NCBI GenBank assembly: GCA_027186245.1 | Contig: CP114481.1 | Span: 37,479,501 to 37,543,500 of the forward strand | DNA length: 64,000 nucleotides | Direction: 5' to 3' | Origin: Coriaria nepalensis | Lineage: Eukaryota; Streptophyta; Magnoliopsida; Cucurbitales; Coriariaceae | Shown: one piece after another, positions 22,601-36,643 of the stretch | Position numbering within the stretch: position 1 is the first letter of the stretch | Layout: each line of letters opens with the position of its first letter | Notes under the pieces: generated by a model | Told to the model about the DNA's origin: nothing | Database searches by the model: none | Seen by the model: the letters and a program-made list of their open reading frames with translations, nothing else | Translations under genes and position numbers: made by a program

Positions 22601-25600
22601 CAACTTTTGTGCATAACTTGCAAATGATCATTGCAAGGAAAGTGTGCATTCGTTTAAAATTAAAATCAATTCAATGAGTCATTTCAAGTCAATAACTTAC
22701 TTCAAAGCAAGTCGAACGTATTCTAGTTTTGCACTACAGACACAACTTTTGTGCATAACTTGCAAATGATCATTGCAGGGAAAGTGTGCGTTCGTTTAAC
22801 CTTAAAATCATTCCAATGAGTCATTTCAAGTCAATAACTTATTTCAAAGCAATTCGAACGAATTCTAGCTTTGCACTACAGAGACAACTTTTGTGCATAA
22901 CTTGCAAATGATCATTGCAAGGAAAGTGTGCATTCGTGTAAAATTAAAATCATTTCAATGAGTTCTTTCAAGTCAATAACTTATTTCGAAGCAAGTGGAA
23001 CGAATTCTAGTTTTGCACTACAGACATAACATTTGTGCATAACTTGCAAATGATCATTGCAAAGAAAGTGTGCATTCGTTTAACCTTAAAATCATTTCAA
23101 TGAGTCATTTGAAGTCAATAACTTATTTCAAAGCAATTCGAACGAATTCTAGTTTTGCACTATAGACACAACTTTTGTGCATAACTTGCAAATGATCATT
23201 GCAAGGAAAGTGTGCATTCGTTTAACCTTAAAATCATTTCAATGAGTCATTTCAAGTCAATAACTTATTTCAAAGCAATTCGAACGAATTCTAGTTTTGC
23301 ACTACAGACACAACTTTTGTGCATAACTTCCAAATGATCATTGCAAGGAAAGTGTGCATTCGTTTAACCTTAAAATCATTCCAATGAGTCATTTCAAGTC
23401 AATAACTTATTTCAAAGCAATTCGAACGAATTCTAGCTTTGCACTACAGAGACAACTTTTGTGCATAACTTCCAAATGATCATTGCAAGGAAAGTGTGCA
23501 TTCGTGTAAAATTAAAATCATTTTAATCAGTTCTTTCAAGTCAATAACTTATTTCGAAGCAAGTGGAACGAATTCTAGTTTTGCACTACAGACATAACAT
23601 TTGTGCATAACTTGCAAATGATCATTGCAAAGAAAGTGTGCATTCGTTTAACCTTAAAATCATTTCAATGAGTCATTTGAAGTCAATAACTTATTTCGAA
23701 GCAAGTGGAACGAATTCTAGTTTTGCACTACAGAGACAACTTTTGTGCATAACTTCCAAATGATCATTGCAAGGAAAGTGTGCATTCGTTTAACCTTAAA
23801 ATCATTTCAATGAGTCATTTCAAGTCAATAACTTATTTCAAAGCAATTCGAACGAATTCTAGTTTTGCACTACAGAGACAACTTTTGTGCATAACTTGCA
23901 GATGATCATTGCAAGGAAAGTGTCCATTCGTTTAAAATTAAAATCATTTCAATGAGTCCTTTCAAGTCAATAACTTATTTCGGAGCAAGTCGAACGAATT
24001 CTAGTTTTGCACTACAGAGACAACTTTTGTGCATAACTTGCAAATGATCATCGCAAGGAAAGTGTGCATTCGTTTAAAATTAAAATCATTTCAATGAGAC
24101 CTTTCAAGTCAATAACTTACTTCAAAGCAATTCGAACGAATTCTAGTTTTGCACTACAGACACAACTTTTGTGCATAACTTGCAAATGATCATTGCAAGG
24201 AAAGTGTGCATTCGTTTAACCTTAAAATCATTTCAATGAGTCCTTTCAAGTCAATAAGCTATTTCAAAGCAATTCGAACGAATTCTAGTTTTGCACTACA
24301 GAGACAACTTTTGTGCATAACTTCCAAATGATCATTGCAAGGAAAGTGTGCATTTGTTTAACCTTAAAATCATTTCAATGAGTCATTTCAAGTCAATAAC
24401 TTACTTCAAAGCAATTCGAACGAATTCTAGTTTTGCACTACAGACACAACTTTTGTGCATAACTTGCAAATGATCATTGCAAGGAAAGTGTGCATTCGTT
24501 TAACCTTAAAATCATTTCAATGAGTCATTTAAAGTCAATTACTTATTTCATAGCAAGTCGAACGTATTCTAGTTTTGCACTACAGACACAACTTTTGTGC
24601 ATAACTTGCAAATGATCATTGCAAGGAAAGCGTGCATTCGTTTAACCGTAAAATCATTTCAATGAGTCATTTCAAGTCAATAACTTATTTCAAAGCAATT
24701 CGAACTAATTCTAGTTTTGCACTACAGAGACAACTTTTGTGCATAACTTGCAAATGATCATTGCAAGGAAAGTGTGCATTCCTTTAAAATTAAAATCATT
24801 TCAATGAGTCCTTTCAAGTCAATAACTTATTTCGAAGCAATTCGAACGAATTCTAGTTTTGCACTTCAGAGACAACTTTTGTGCATAACTTGCAAATGAT
24901 CATTGCAAGGAAAGCGTGCATTCGTTTAACCTTAAAATCATTTCAATGAGTCATTTCAAGTCAATAACTTATTTCAAAGCAATTCGAACGAATTCTAGTT
25001 TTGCACTACAGAGACAACTTTTGTGCATAACTTGCAAATGATCATTGCAAGGAAAGTGTGCATTCGTTTAAAATTAAAATCATTTCAATGAGTCCTTTCA
25101 AGTCAATAACTTATTTCGAAGCAATTCGAACGAATTCTAGTTTTGCACTACAGAGACAACTTTTGTGCATAACTTGCAAATGATCATTGCAAGGAAAGTG
25201 TGCATTCGTTTAAAATTAAAATCAATTCAATGAGTCATTTCAAGTCCATAACTTACTTCAAAGCAAGTCGAACGTATTCTAGTTTTGCACTACAGACACA
25301 ACTTTTGTGCATAACTTGCAAATGATCATTGCAAGGAAAGTGTGCATTCGTTTAACCTTAAAATCATTTCAATGAGTCATTTCAAGTCAATAACTTATTT
25401 CAAAGCAATTCGAACGAATTCTAGTTTTGCACTACAGAGACAACTTTTGTGCATAACTTGCAAATGATCATTGCAAGGAAAGTGTGCATTCGTTTAAAAT
25501 TAAAATCATTTCAATGAGTACTTTCAAGTCAATAACTTATTTCGGAGCAAGTCGAACGAATTCTAGTTTTGCACTACAGAGACAACTTTTGTGCGTAACT

Positions 25601-27697
25601 TGCAAAATGATCATCGCAAGGAAAGTGTGCATTCGTTTAAAATTAAAATCATTTCAATGAGTCCTCTCAAGTCAATAACTTATTTCGAAGCAAGTGGAAC
25701 GAATTCTAGTTTTGCACTACAGAGACAACTTTTGTGCATAACTTCCAAATGATCATTGCAAGGAAAGTGTGCATTCGTTTAACCTTAAAATCATTTCAAT
25801 GAGTCATTTCAAGTCAATAACTTACTTCAAAGCAATTCGAACGAATTCTAGTTTTGCACTACAGACACAACTTTTGTGCATAACTTGCAAATGATCATTG
25901 CAAGGAAAGTGTGCATTCGTTTAACCTTAAAATCATTTCAATGAGTCATTTCAAGTCAATAACCTATTTCAAAGCAATTCGAACGAATTCTAGTTTTGCA
26001 CTACAGAGACAACTTTTGTGCATAACTTGCAGATGATCATTGCAAGGAAAGTGTCCATTCGTTTAAAATTAAAATCATTTCAATGAGTCCTTTCAAGTCA
26101 ATAACTTATTTCGGAGCAAGTCGAACGAATTCTAGTTTTGCACTACAGAGACAACTTTTGTGCATAACTTGCAAATGATCATCGCAAGGAAAGTGTGCAT
26201 TCGTTTAAAATTAAAATCATTTCAATGAGACCTTTCAAGTCAATAACTTATTTCGAAGAAAGTCGAACGAATTCTAGTTTTGCACTACAGACATAACTTT
26301 TGTGCATAACTTGCAAATGATCATTGCAAGGAAAGTGTGCATTCGTTTAAACTTAAAATCATTTCAATGAGTCATTTCAAGTCAATAACTTATTTCAAAG
26401 CAATTCGAACGAATTCTAGTTTTGCACTACAGACACAACTTTTGTTCATAACTTCCAAATGATCATTGCAAGGAAAGCGTGCATTCGTTTAACCTTAAAA
26501 TCATTTCAATGAGTCATTTCAAGTCAATAACTTATTTCAAAGCAATTGGAACGAATTCTAGTTTTGCACTACAGAGACAACTTTTGTGCATAACTTGCAA
26601 ATGATCATTGCAAGGAAAGTGTGCATTCGTTTAACCTTAAAATAATTTCAATGAGTCAGTTCAAGTCAATAACTTATTTCATAGCAAGTCGAACGTATTC
26701 TAGTTTTGCACTACAGACACAACTTTTGTGCATAACTTGCAAATGATCATTGCAAGGAAAGTGTGCATTCGTTTAACCTTAAAATCATTTCAATGAGTCA
26801 TTTCAAGTCAATAACTTATTTCAAAGCAATTCGAACGAATTCTAGTTTTGCACTACAGAGACAACTTTTGTGCATAACTTGCAAATGATCATTGCAAGGA
26901 AAGTGTGCATTCGTTTAAAATTAAAATCATTTCAATGAGTCCTTTCAAGTCAATAACTTATTTCGGAGCAAGTCGAACGAATTCTAGTTTTGCACTACAG
27001 AGACAACTTTTGTGCGTAACTTGCAAATGATCATCGCAAGGAAAGTGTGCATTCGTTTAAAATTAAAATCATTTCAATGAGTCCTCTCAAGTCAATAACT
27101 TATTTCGAAGCAAGTGGAACGAATTCTAGTTTTGCACTACAGAGACAACTTTTGTGCATAACTTCCAAATGATCATTGCAAGGAAAGTGTGCATTCGTTT
27201 AACCTTAAAATCATTTCAATGAGTCATTTCAAGTCAATAACTTACTTCAAAGCAATTCGAACGAATTCTAGTTTTGCACTACAGACACAACTTTTGTGCA
27301 TAACTTGCAAATGATCATTGCAAGGAAAGTGTGCATTCGTTTAACCTTAAAATCATTTCAATGAGTCATTTAAAGTCAATTACTTATTTCATAGCAAGTC
27401 GAACGTATTCTAGTTTTGCACTACAGACACAACTTTTGTGCATAACTTGCAAATGATCATTGCAAGGAAAGCGTGCATTCGTTTAACCTTAAAATCATTT
27501 CAATGAGTCATTTCAAGTCAATAACTTATTTCAAAGCAATTTGAACGAATTCTCATTTTGCACTACAGAGACAACTTTTGTGCATAACTTGCAAATGATC
27601 ATTGCAAGGAAAGTGTGCATTCGTTTAAAATTAAAATCATTTCAATGAGTCCTTTCAAGTCAATGACTTATTTCGAAGCAATTCGAACGAATTCTAG
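19603..27697. repeat. Giant HOR of block B, copy 2 (57 monomers, 8,095 bp)
   Basis: Runs from AAGGACAG at 19653 to the next at 27748. The length is 57 x 142 + 1; the extra base is an A in TTGCAAAATGA at 25601-25610, absent at the matching site in copy 4. It is collinear with copy 4 over its length at an offset of 17,041 bp before that A and 17,040 after it, checked at ATCTTTTC (21103 and 38144), GCGTTCG (22078 and 39119), GTGCGTAAC (25595 and 42636) and GTCAGTTC (26656 and 43696). A private change is GAACAAATTC near 21579. Confidence 0.87.
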
Positions 27698-30600
27698 TTT
27701 TGCACTACAGAGACAACTTTTGTGCATAACTTGCAAATGATCATTGCAAGGACAGTGTGCATTCGTTTAAAATTAAAATCATTTCAATGAGTCATTTCAA
27801 GTCAATAACTTATTTCGAAGAAAGTCGAACGAATTCTAGTTTTGCACTACAGACATAACTTTTGTGCATAACTTGCAAATGATCATTGCAAGGAAAGTGT
27901 GCATTCGTTTAAAATTAAAATCATTTCAATGAGTCCTTTCAAGTCAATGACTTATTTCGAAGAAAGTCCAACGAATTCTAGTTTTGCACTACAGACATAA
28001 CTTTTGTGCATAACTTGCAAATGATCATTGCAAGGAAAGTGTGCATTCGTTTAAAATTAAAATCAATTCAATGAGTCATTTCAAGTCAATAACTTACTTC
28101 AAAGCAAGTCGAACGTATTCTAGTTTTGCACTACAGACACAACTTTTGTGCATAACTTGCAAATGATCATTGCAGGGAAAGTGTGCATTCGTTTAACCTT
28201 AAAATCATTTCAATGAGTCATTTCAAGTCAATAACTTATTTCAAAGCAATTCGAACGAATTCTAGCTTTGCACTACAGAGACAACTTTTGTGCATAACTT
28301 GCAAATGATCATTGCAGGGAAAGTGTGCATTCGTTTAACCTTAAAATCATTTCAATGAGTCATTTCAAGTCAATAACTTATTTCAAAGCAATTCGAACGA
28401 ATTCTAGCTTTGCACTACAGAGACAACTTTTGTGCATAACTTGCAAATGATCATTGCAAGGAAAGTGTGCATTCGTGTAAAATTAAAATCATTTCAATGA
28501 GTTCTTTCAAGTCAATAACTTATTTCGAAGCAAGTGGAACGAATTCTAGTTTTGCAGTACAGACATAACATTTGTGCATAACTTGCAAATGATCATTGCA
28601 AAGAAAGTGTGCATTCGTTTAACCTTAAAATCATTTCAATGAGTCATTTCAAGTCAATAACTTATTTCAAAGCAATTCGAACGAATTCTAGTTTTGCACT
28701 ATAGACACAACTTTTGTGCATAACTTGCAAATGATCATTGCAAGGAAAGTGTGCATTCGTTTAACCTTAAAATCATTTCAATGAGTCATTTCAAGTCAAT
28801 AACTTATTTCAAAGCAATTCGAACGAATTCTAGTTTTGCACTACAGACACAACTTTTGTGCATAACTTCCAAATGATCATTGCAAGGAAAGTGTGCATTC
28901 GTTTAACCTTAAAATCATTTCAATGAGTCATTTCAAGTCAATAACTTATTTCAAAGCAATTCGAACGAATTCTAGTTTTGCACTACAGAGACAACTTTTG
29001 TGCATAACTTGCAAATGATCATTGCAAGGAAAGTGTGCATTCGTTTAAAATTAAAATCATTTCAATGAGTCCTTTCAAGTCAATAACTTATTTCGAAGCA
29101 AGTCGATCGAATTCTAGTTTTGCACTACAGAGACAACTTTTGTCCATAACTTGCAAATGATCATTGCAAGGAAAGTGTGCATTTGTTTAAAATTAAAATC
29201 TTTTCAATGAGTCCTTTCAAGTCAATAACTTATTTCGAAGCAAGTGGAACGAATTCTAGTTTTGCACTACAGACATAACATTTGTGCATAACTTGCAAAT
29301 GATCATTGCAAAGAAAGTGTGCATTCGTTTAACCTTAAAATCATTTCAATGAGTCATTTGAAGTCAATAACTTATTTCAAAGCAATTCGAACGAATTCTA
29401 GTTTTGCACTATAGACACAACTTTTGTGCATAACTTCCAAATGATCATTGCAAGGAAAGTGTGCATTCGTTTAACCTTAAAATCATTTCAATGAGTCATT
29501 TCAAGTCAATAACTTATTTCAAAGCAATTCGAACGAATTCTAGTTTTGCACTACAGAGACAACTTTTGTGCATAACTTGCAAATGATCATTGCAAGGAAA
29601 GTGTGCATTCGTTTAAAATTAAAATCATTTCAATGAGTCCTTTCAAGTCAATAACTTATTTCGAAGCAAGTCGATCGAATTCTAGTTTTGCACTACAGAG
29701 ACAACTTTTGTCCATAACTTGCAAATGATCATTGCAAGGAAAGTGTGCATTTGTTTAAAATTAAAATCTTTTCAATGAGTCCTTTCAAGTCAATAACTTA
29801 TTTCGAAGCAAGTGGAACGAATTCTAGTTTTGCACTACAGACATAACATTTGTGCATAACTTGCAAATGATCATTGCAAAGAAAGTGTGCATTCGTTTAA
29901 CCTTAAAATCATTTCAATGAGTCATTTCAAGTCAATAACTTATTTCGAAGCAATTCGAACGAATTCTAGTTTTGCACTACAGACACAACTTTTGTGCATA
30001 ACTTCCAAATGATCATTGCAAGGAAAGTGTGCATTCGTTTAACCTTAAAATTATTTCAATGAGTCATTTCAAGTCAATAACTTATTTCATAGCAAGTCGA
30101 ACGTATTCTAGTTTTGCACTACAGACACAACTTTTGTGCATAACTTGCAAATGATCATTGCAAGGAAAGCGTGCATTCGTTTAACCTTAAAATCATTTCA
30201 ATGAGTCATTTCAAGTCAATAACTTATTTCAAAGCAATTCGAACGAATTCTCATTTTGCACTACAGAGACAACTTTTGTGCATAACTTGCAAATGATCAT
30301 TGCAAGGAAAGTGTGCATTCGTTTAAAATTAAAATCATTTCAATGAGTCCTTTCAAGTCAATGACTTATTTCGAAGCAATTCGAACGAATTCTAGTTTTG
30401 CACTACAGAGACAACTTTTGTGCATAACTTGCAAATGATCATTGCAAGGAAAGTGTGCATTCGTTTAAAATTAAAATCATTTCAATGAGTCCTTTCAAGT
30501 CAATGACTTATTTCAAAGCAATTCGAACGAATTCTAGTTTTGCACTACAGAGACAACTTTTGTGCATAACTTGCAAATGATCATTGCAAGGAAAGTGTGC

Positions 30601-31531
30601 ATTCGTTTAAAATTAAAATCAATTCAATGAGTCATTTCAAGTCAATAACTTACTTCAAAGCAAGTCGAACGTATTCTAGTTTTGCACTACAGACACAACT
30701 TTTGTGCATAACTTGCAAATGATCATTGCAGGGAAAGTGTGCATTCGTTTAACCTTAAAATCATTTCAATGAGTCATTTCAAGTCAATAACTTATTTCAA
30801 AGCAATTCGAACGAATTCTAGCTTTGCACTACAGACACAACTTTTGTGCATAACTTGCAAATGATCATTGCAAGGAAAGTGTGCATTCGTTTAACCTTAA
30901 AATCATTTCAATGAGTCATTTCAAGTCAATAACCTATTTCAAAGCAATTCGAACGAATTCTAGTTTTGCACTACAGAGACAACTTTTGTGCATAACTTGC
31001 AGATGATCATTGCAAGGAAAGTGTCCATTCGTTTAAAATTAAAATCATTTCAATGAGTCCTTTCAAGTCAATAACTTATTTCGGAGCAAGTCGAACGAAT
31101 TCTAGTTTTGCACTACAGAGACAACTTTTGTGCATAACTTGCAAATGATCATCGCAAGGAAAGTGTGCATTCGTTTAAAATTAAAATCATTTCAATGAGA
31201 CCTTTCAAGTCAATAACTTATTTCGAAGAAAGTCGAACGAATTCTAGTTTTGCACTACAGACATAACTTTTGTGCATAACTTGCAAATGATCATTGCAAG
31301 GAAAGTGTGCATTCGTTTAAACTTAAAATCATTTCAATGAGTCATTTCAAGTCAATAACTTATTTCAAAGCAATTCGAACGAATTCTAGTTTTGCACTAC
31401 AGACACAACTTTTGTTCATAACTTCCAAATGATCATTGCAAGGAAAGCGTGCATTCGTTTAACCTTAAAATCATTTCAATGAGTCATTTCAAGTCAATAA
31501 CTTATTTCAAAGCAATTGGAACGAATTCTAG
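27556..31531. repeat. 28-monomer tandem duplication, copy 1 (3,976 bp)
   Basis: Markers recur downstream at exactly 3,976 bp: AAGGACAG at 27748 and 31724, ATCTTTTC at 29198 and 33174 and at 29766 and 33742, CTTTGCACTACAGACACAAC at 30822 and 34798, and TTGTTCATAAC at 31414 and 35390. The first monomer begins after CTCATTTTGC rather than CTAGTTTTGC, so the true left end falls within it, before about 27614. It joins sequence like 27.6-30.8 kb to sequence like 25.9-26.6 kb, an arrangement absent from copies 1, 2 and 4 of the giant HOR. Confidence 0.85.
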
Positions 31532-34500
31532 TTTTGCACTACAGAGACAACTTTTGTGCATAACTTGCAAATGATCATTGCAAGGAAAGTGTGCATTCGT
31601 TTAAAATTAAAATCATTTCAATGAGTCCTTTCAAGTCAATGACTTATTTCGAAGCAATTCGAACGAATTCTAGTTTTGCACTACAGAGACAACTTTTGTG
31701 CATAACTTGCAAATGATCATTGCAAGGACAGTGTGCATTCGTTTAAAATTAAAATCATTTCAATGAGTCATTTCAAGTCAATAACTTATTTCGAAGAAAG
31801 TCGAACGAATTCTAGTTTTGCACTACAGACATAACTTTTGTGCATAACTTGCAAATGATCATTGCAAGGAAAGTGTGCATTCGTTTAAAATTAAAATCAT
31901 TTCAATGAGTCCTTTCAAGTCAATGACTTATTTCGAAGAAAGTCCAACGAATTCTAGTTTTGCACTACAGACATAACTTTTGTGCATAACTTGCAAATGA
32001 TCATTGCAAGGAAAGTGTGCATTCGTTTAAAATTAAAATCAATTCAATGAGTCATTTCAAGTCAATAACTTACTTCAAAGCAAGTCGAACGTATTCTAGT
32101 TTTGCACTACAGACACAACTTTTGTGCATAACTTGCAAATGATCATTGCAGGGAAAGTGTGCATTCGTTTAACCTTAAAATCATTTCAATGAGTCATTTC
32201 AAGTCAATAACTTATTTCAAAGCAATTCGAACGAATTCTAGCTTTGCACTACAGAGACAACTTTTGTGCATAACTTGCAAATGATCATTGCAGGGAAAGT
32301 GTGCATTCGTTTAACCTTAAAATCATTTCAATGAGTCATTTCAAGTCAATAACTTATTTCAAAGCAATTCGAACGAATTCTAGCTTTGCACTACAGAGAC
32401 AACTTTTGTGCATAACTTGCAAATGATCATTGCAAGGAAAGTGTGCATTCGTGTAAAATTAAAATCATTTCAATGAGTTCTTTCAAGTCAATAACTTATT
32501 TCGAAGCAAGTGGAACGAATTCTAGTTTTGCAGTACAGACATAACATTTGTGCATAACTTGCAAATGATCATTGCAAAGAAAGTGTGCATTCGTTTAACC
32601 TTAAAATCATTTCAATGAGTCATTTCAAGTCAATAACTTATTTCAAAGCAATTCGAACGAATTCTAGTTTTGCACTATAGACACAACTTTTGTGCATAAC
32701 TTGCAAATGATCATTGCAAGGAAAGTGTGCATTCGTTTAACCTTAAAATCATTTCAATGAGTCATTTCAAGTCAATAACTTATTTCAAAGCAATTCGAAC
32801 GAATTCTAGTTTTGCACTACAGACACAACTTTTGTGCATAACTTCCAAATGATCATTGCAAGGAAAGTGTGCATTCGTTTAACCTTAAAATCATTTCAAT
32901 GAGTCATTTCAAGTCAATAACTTATTTCAAAGCAATTCGAACGAATTCTAGTTTTGCACTACAGAGACAACTTTTGTGCATAACTTGCAAATGATCATTG
33001 CAAGGAAAGTGTGCATTCGTTTAAAATTAAAATCATTTCAATGAGTCCTTTCAAGTCAATAACTTATTTCGAAGCAAGTCGATCGAATTCTAGTTTTGCA
33101 CTACAGAGACAACTTTTGTCCATAACTTGCAAATGATCATTGCAAGGAAAGTGTGCATTTGTTTAAAATTAAAATCTTTTCAATGAGTCCTTTCAAGTCA
33201 ATAACTTATTTCGAAGCAAGTGGAACGAATTCTAGTTTTGCACTACAGACATAACATTTGTGCATAACTTGCAAATGATCATTGCAAAGAAAGTGTGCAT
33301 TCGTTTAACCTTAAAATCATTTCAATGAGTCATTTGAAGTCAATAACTTATTTCAAAGCAATTCGAACGAATTCTAGTTTTGCACTATAGACACAACTTT
33401 TGTGCATAACTTCCAAATGATCATTGCAAGGAAAGTGTGCATTCGTTTAACCTTAAAATCATTTCAATGAGTCATTTCAAGTCAATAACTTATTTCAAAG
33501 CAATTCGAACGAATTCTAGTTTTGCACTACAGAGACAACTTTTGTGCATAACTTGCAAATGATCATTGCAAGGAAAGTGTGCATTCGTTTAAAATTAAAA
33601 TCATTTCAATGAGTCCTTTCAAGTCAATAACTTATTTCGAAGCAAGTCGATCGAATTCTAGTTTTGCACTACAGAGACAACTTTTGTCCATAACTTGCAA
33701 ATGATCATTGCAAGGAAAGTGTGCATTTGTTTAAAATTAAAATCTTTTCAATGAGTCCTTTCAAGTCAATAACTTATTTCGAAGCAAGTGGAACGAATTC
33801 TAGTTTTGCACTACAGACATAACATTTGTGCATAACTTGCAAATGATCATTGCAAAGAAAGTGTGCATTCGTTTAACCTTAAAATCATTTCAATGAGTCA
33901 TTTCAAGTCAATAACTTATTTCGAAGCAATTCGAACGAATTCTAGTTTTGCACTACAGACACAACTTTTGTGCATAACTTCCAAATGATCATTGCAAGGA
34001 AAGTGTGCATTCGTTTAACCTTAAAATTATTTCAATGAGTCATTTCAAGTCAATAACTTATTTCATAGCAAGTCGAACGTATTCTAGTTTTGCACTACAG
34101 ACACAACTTTTGTGCATAACTTGCAAATGATCATTGCAAGGAAAGCGTGCATTCGTTTAACCTTAAAATCATTTCAATGAGTCATTTCAAGTCAATAACT
34201 TATTTCAAAGCAATTCGAACGAATTCTCATTTTGCACTACAGAGACAACTTTTGTGCATAACTTGCAAATGATCATTGCAAGGAAAGTGTGCATTCGTTT
34301 AAAATTAAAATCATTTCAATGAGTCCTTTCAAGTCAATGACTTATTTCGAAGCAATTCGAACGAATTCTAGTTTTGCACTACAGAGACAACTTTTGTGCA
34401 TAACTTGCAAATGATCATTGCAAGGAAAGTGTGCATTCGTTTAAAATTAAAATCATTTCAATGAGTCCTTTCAAGTCAATGACTTATTTCAAAGCAATTC

Positions 34501-36643
34501 GAACGAATTCTAGTTTTGCACTACAGAGACAACTTTTGTGCATAACTTGCAAATGATCATTGCAAGGAAAGTGTGCATTCGTTTAAAATTAAAATCAATT
34601 CAATGAGTCATTTCAAGTCAATAACTTACTTCAAAGCAAGTCGAACGTATTCTAGTTTTGCACTACAGACACAACTTTTGTGCATAACTTGCAAATGATC
34701 ATTGCAGGGAAAGTGTGCATTCGTTTAACCTTAAAATCATTTCAATGAGTCATTTCAAGTCAATAACTTATTTCAAAGCAATTCGAACGAATTCTAGCTT
34801 TGCACTACAGACACAACTTTTGTGCATAACTTGCAAATGATCATTGCAAGGAAAGTGTGCATTCGTTTAACCTTAAAATCATTTCAATGAGTCATTTCAA
34901 GTCAATAACCTATTTCAAAGCAATTCGAACGAATTCTAGTTTTGCACTACAGAGACAACTTTTGTGCATAACTTGCAGATGATCATTGCAAGGAAAGTGT
35001 CCATTCGTTTAAAATTAAAATCATTTCAATGAGTCCTTTCAAGTCAATAACTTATTTCGGAGCAAGTCGAACGAATTCTAGTTTTGCACTACAGAGACAA
35101 CTTTTGTGCATAACTTGCAAATGATCATCGCAAGGAAAGTGTGCATTCGTTTAAAATTAAAATCATTTCAATGAGACCTTTCAAGTCAATAACTTATTTC
35201 GAAGAAAGTCGAACGAATTCTAGTTTTGCACTACAGACATAACTTTTGTGCATAACTTGCAAATGATCATTGCAAGGAAAGTGTGCATTCGTTTAAACTT
35301 AAAATCATTTCAATGAGTCATTTCAAGTCAATAACTTATTTCAAAGCAATTCGAACGAATTCTAGTTTTGCACTACAGACACAACTTTTGTTCATAACTT
35401 CCAAATGATCATTGCAAGGAAAGCGTGCATTCGTTTAACCTTAAAATCATTTCAATGAGTCATTTCAAGTCAATAACTTATTTCAAAGCAATTGGAACGA
35501 ATTCTAGTTTTGCACTACAGAGACAACTTTTGTGCATAACTTGCAAATGATCATTGCAAGGAAAGTGTGCATTCGTTTAACCTTAAAATAATTTCAATGA
35601 GTCAGTTCAAGTCAATAACTTATTTCATAGCAAGTCGAACGTATTCTAGTTTTGCACTACAGACACAACTTTTGTGCATAACTTGCAAATGATCATTGCA
35701 AGGAAAGTGTGCATTCGTTTAACCTTAAAATCATTTCAATGAGTCATTTCAAGTCAATAACTTATTTCAAAGCAATTCGAACGAATTCTAGTTTTGCACT
35801 ACAGAGACAACTTTTGTGCATAACTTGCAAATGATCATTGCAAGGAAAGTGTGCATTCGTTTAAAATTAAAATCATTTCAATGAGTCCTTTCAAGTCAAT
35901 AACTTATTTCGGAGCAAGTCGAACGAATTCTAGTTTTGCACTACAGAGACAACTTTTGTGCGTAACTTGCAAATGATCATCGCAAGGAAAGTGTGCATTC
36001 GTTTAAAATTAAAATCATTTCAATGAGTCCTCTAAAGTCAATAACTTATTTCGAAGCAAGTGGAACGAATTCTAGTTTTGCACTACAGAGACAACTTTTG
36101 TGCATAACTTCCAAATGATCATTGCAAGGAAAGTGTGCATTCGTTTAACCTTAAAATCATTTCAATGAGTCATTTCAAGTCAATAACTTACTTCAAAGCA
36201 ATTCGAACGAATTCTAGTTTTGCACTACAGACACAACTTTTGTGCATAACTTGCAAATGATCATTGCAAGGAAAGTGTGCATTCGTTTAACCTTAAAATC
36301 ATTTCAATGAGTCATTTAAAGTCAATTACTTATTTCATAGCAAGTCGAACGTATTCTAGTTTTGCACTACAGACACAACTTTTGTGCATAACTTGCAAAT
36401 GATCATTGCAAGGAAAGCGTGCATTCGTTTAACCTTAAAATCATTTCAATGAGTCATTTCAAGTCAATAACTTATTTCAAAGCAATTTGAACGAATTCTC
36501 ATTTTGCACTACAGAGACAACTTTTGTGCATAACTTGCAAATGATCATTGCAAGGAAAGTGTGCATTCGTTTAAAATTAAAATCATTTCAATGAGTCCTT
36601 TCAAGTCAATGACTTATTTCGAAGCAATTCGAACGAATTCTAG
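27698..36643. repeat. Giant HOR of block B, copy 3, remodelled (63 monomers, 8,946 bp)
   Basis: The interval between AAGGACAG markers at 27748 and 36694 contains a third marker at 31724, so it is not a simple 57-monomer copy. Its end regains register: GTGCGTAAC at 27016 and 35962 and GTCAGTTC at 26656 and 35602 are both 8,946 bp (63 monomers) apart. The interior lacks the GCGTTCG/CATTCCAATG monomers found in copies 1, 2 and 4, and holds a 28-monomer tandem duplication. The ATCTTTTC monomer is also duplicated at a 4-monomer spacing (29198 and 29766). Net change is deletion of part of the standard unit plus one 28-monomer gain. Confidence 0.85.
31532..35507. repeat. 28-monomer tandem duplication, copy 2 (3,976 bp)
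   Basis: Collinear with 27556-31531 at the markers listed there; I noticed no consistent differences on reading. After the ATTGGAACG monomer (about 35492) this copy continues with AACCTTAAAATAATTTC and GTCAGTTC, the normal giant-HOR order. Copy 1 instead jumps back to an AAAATTAAAATC/CAATGAC monomer near 31590. The two continuations from the same monomer type place the duplication breakpoint within about one monomer of 31532 and 35508. Confidence 0.83.
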
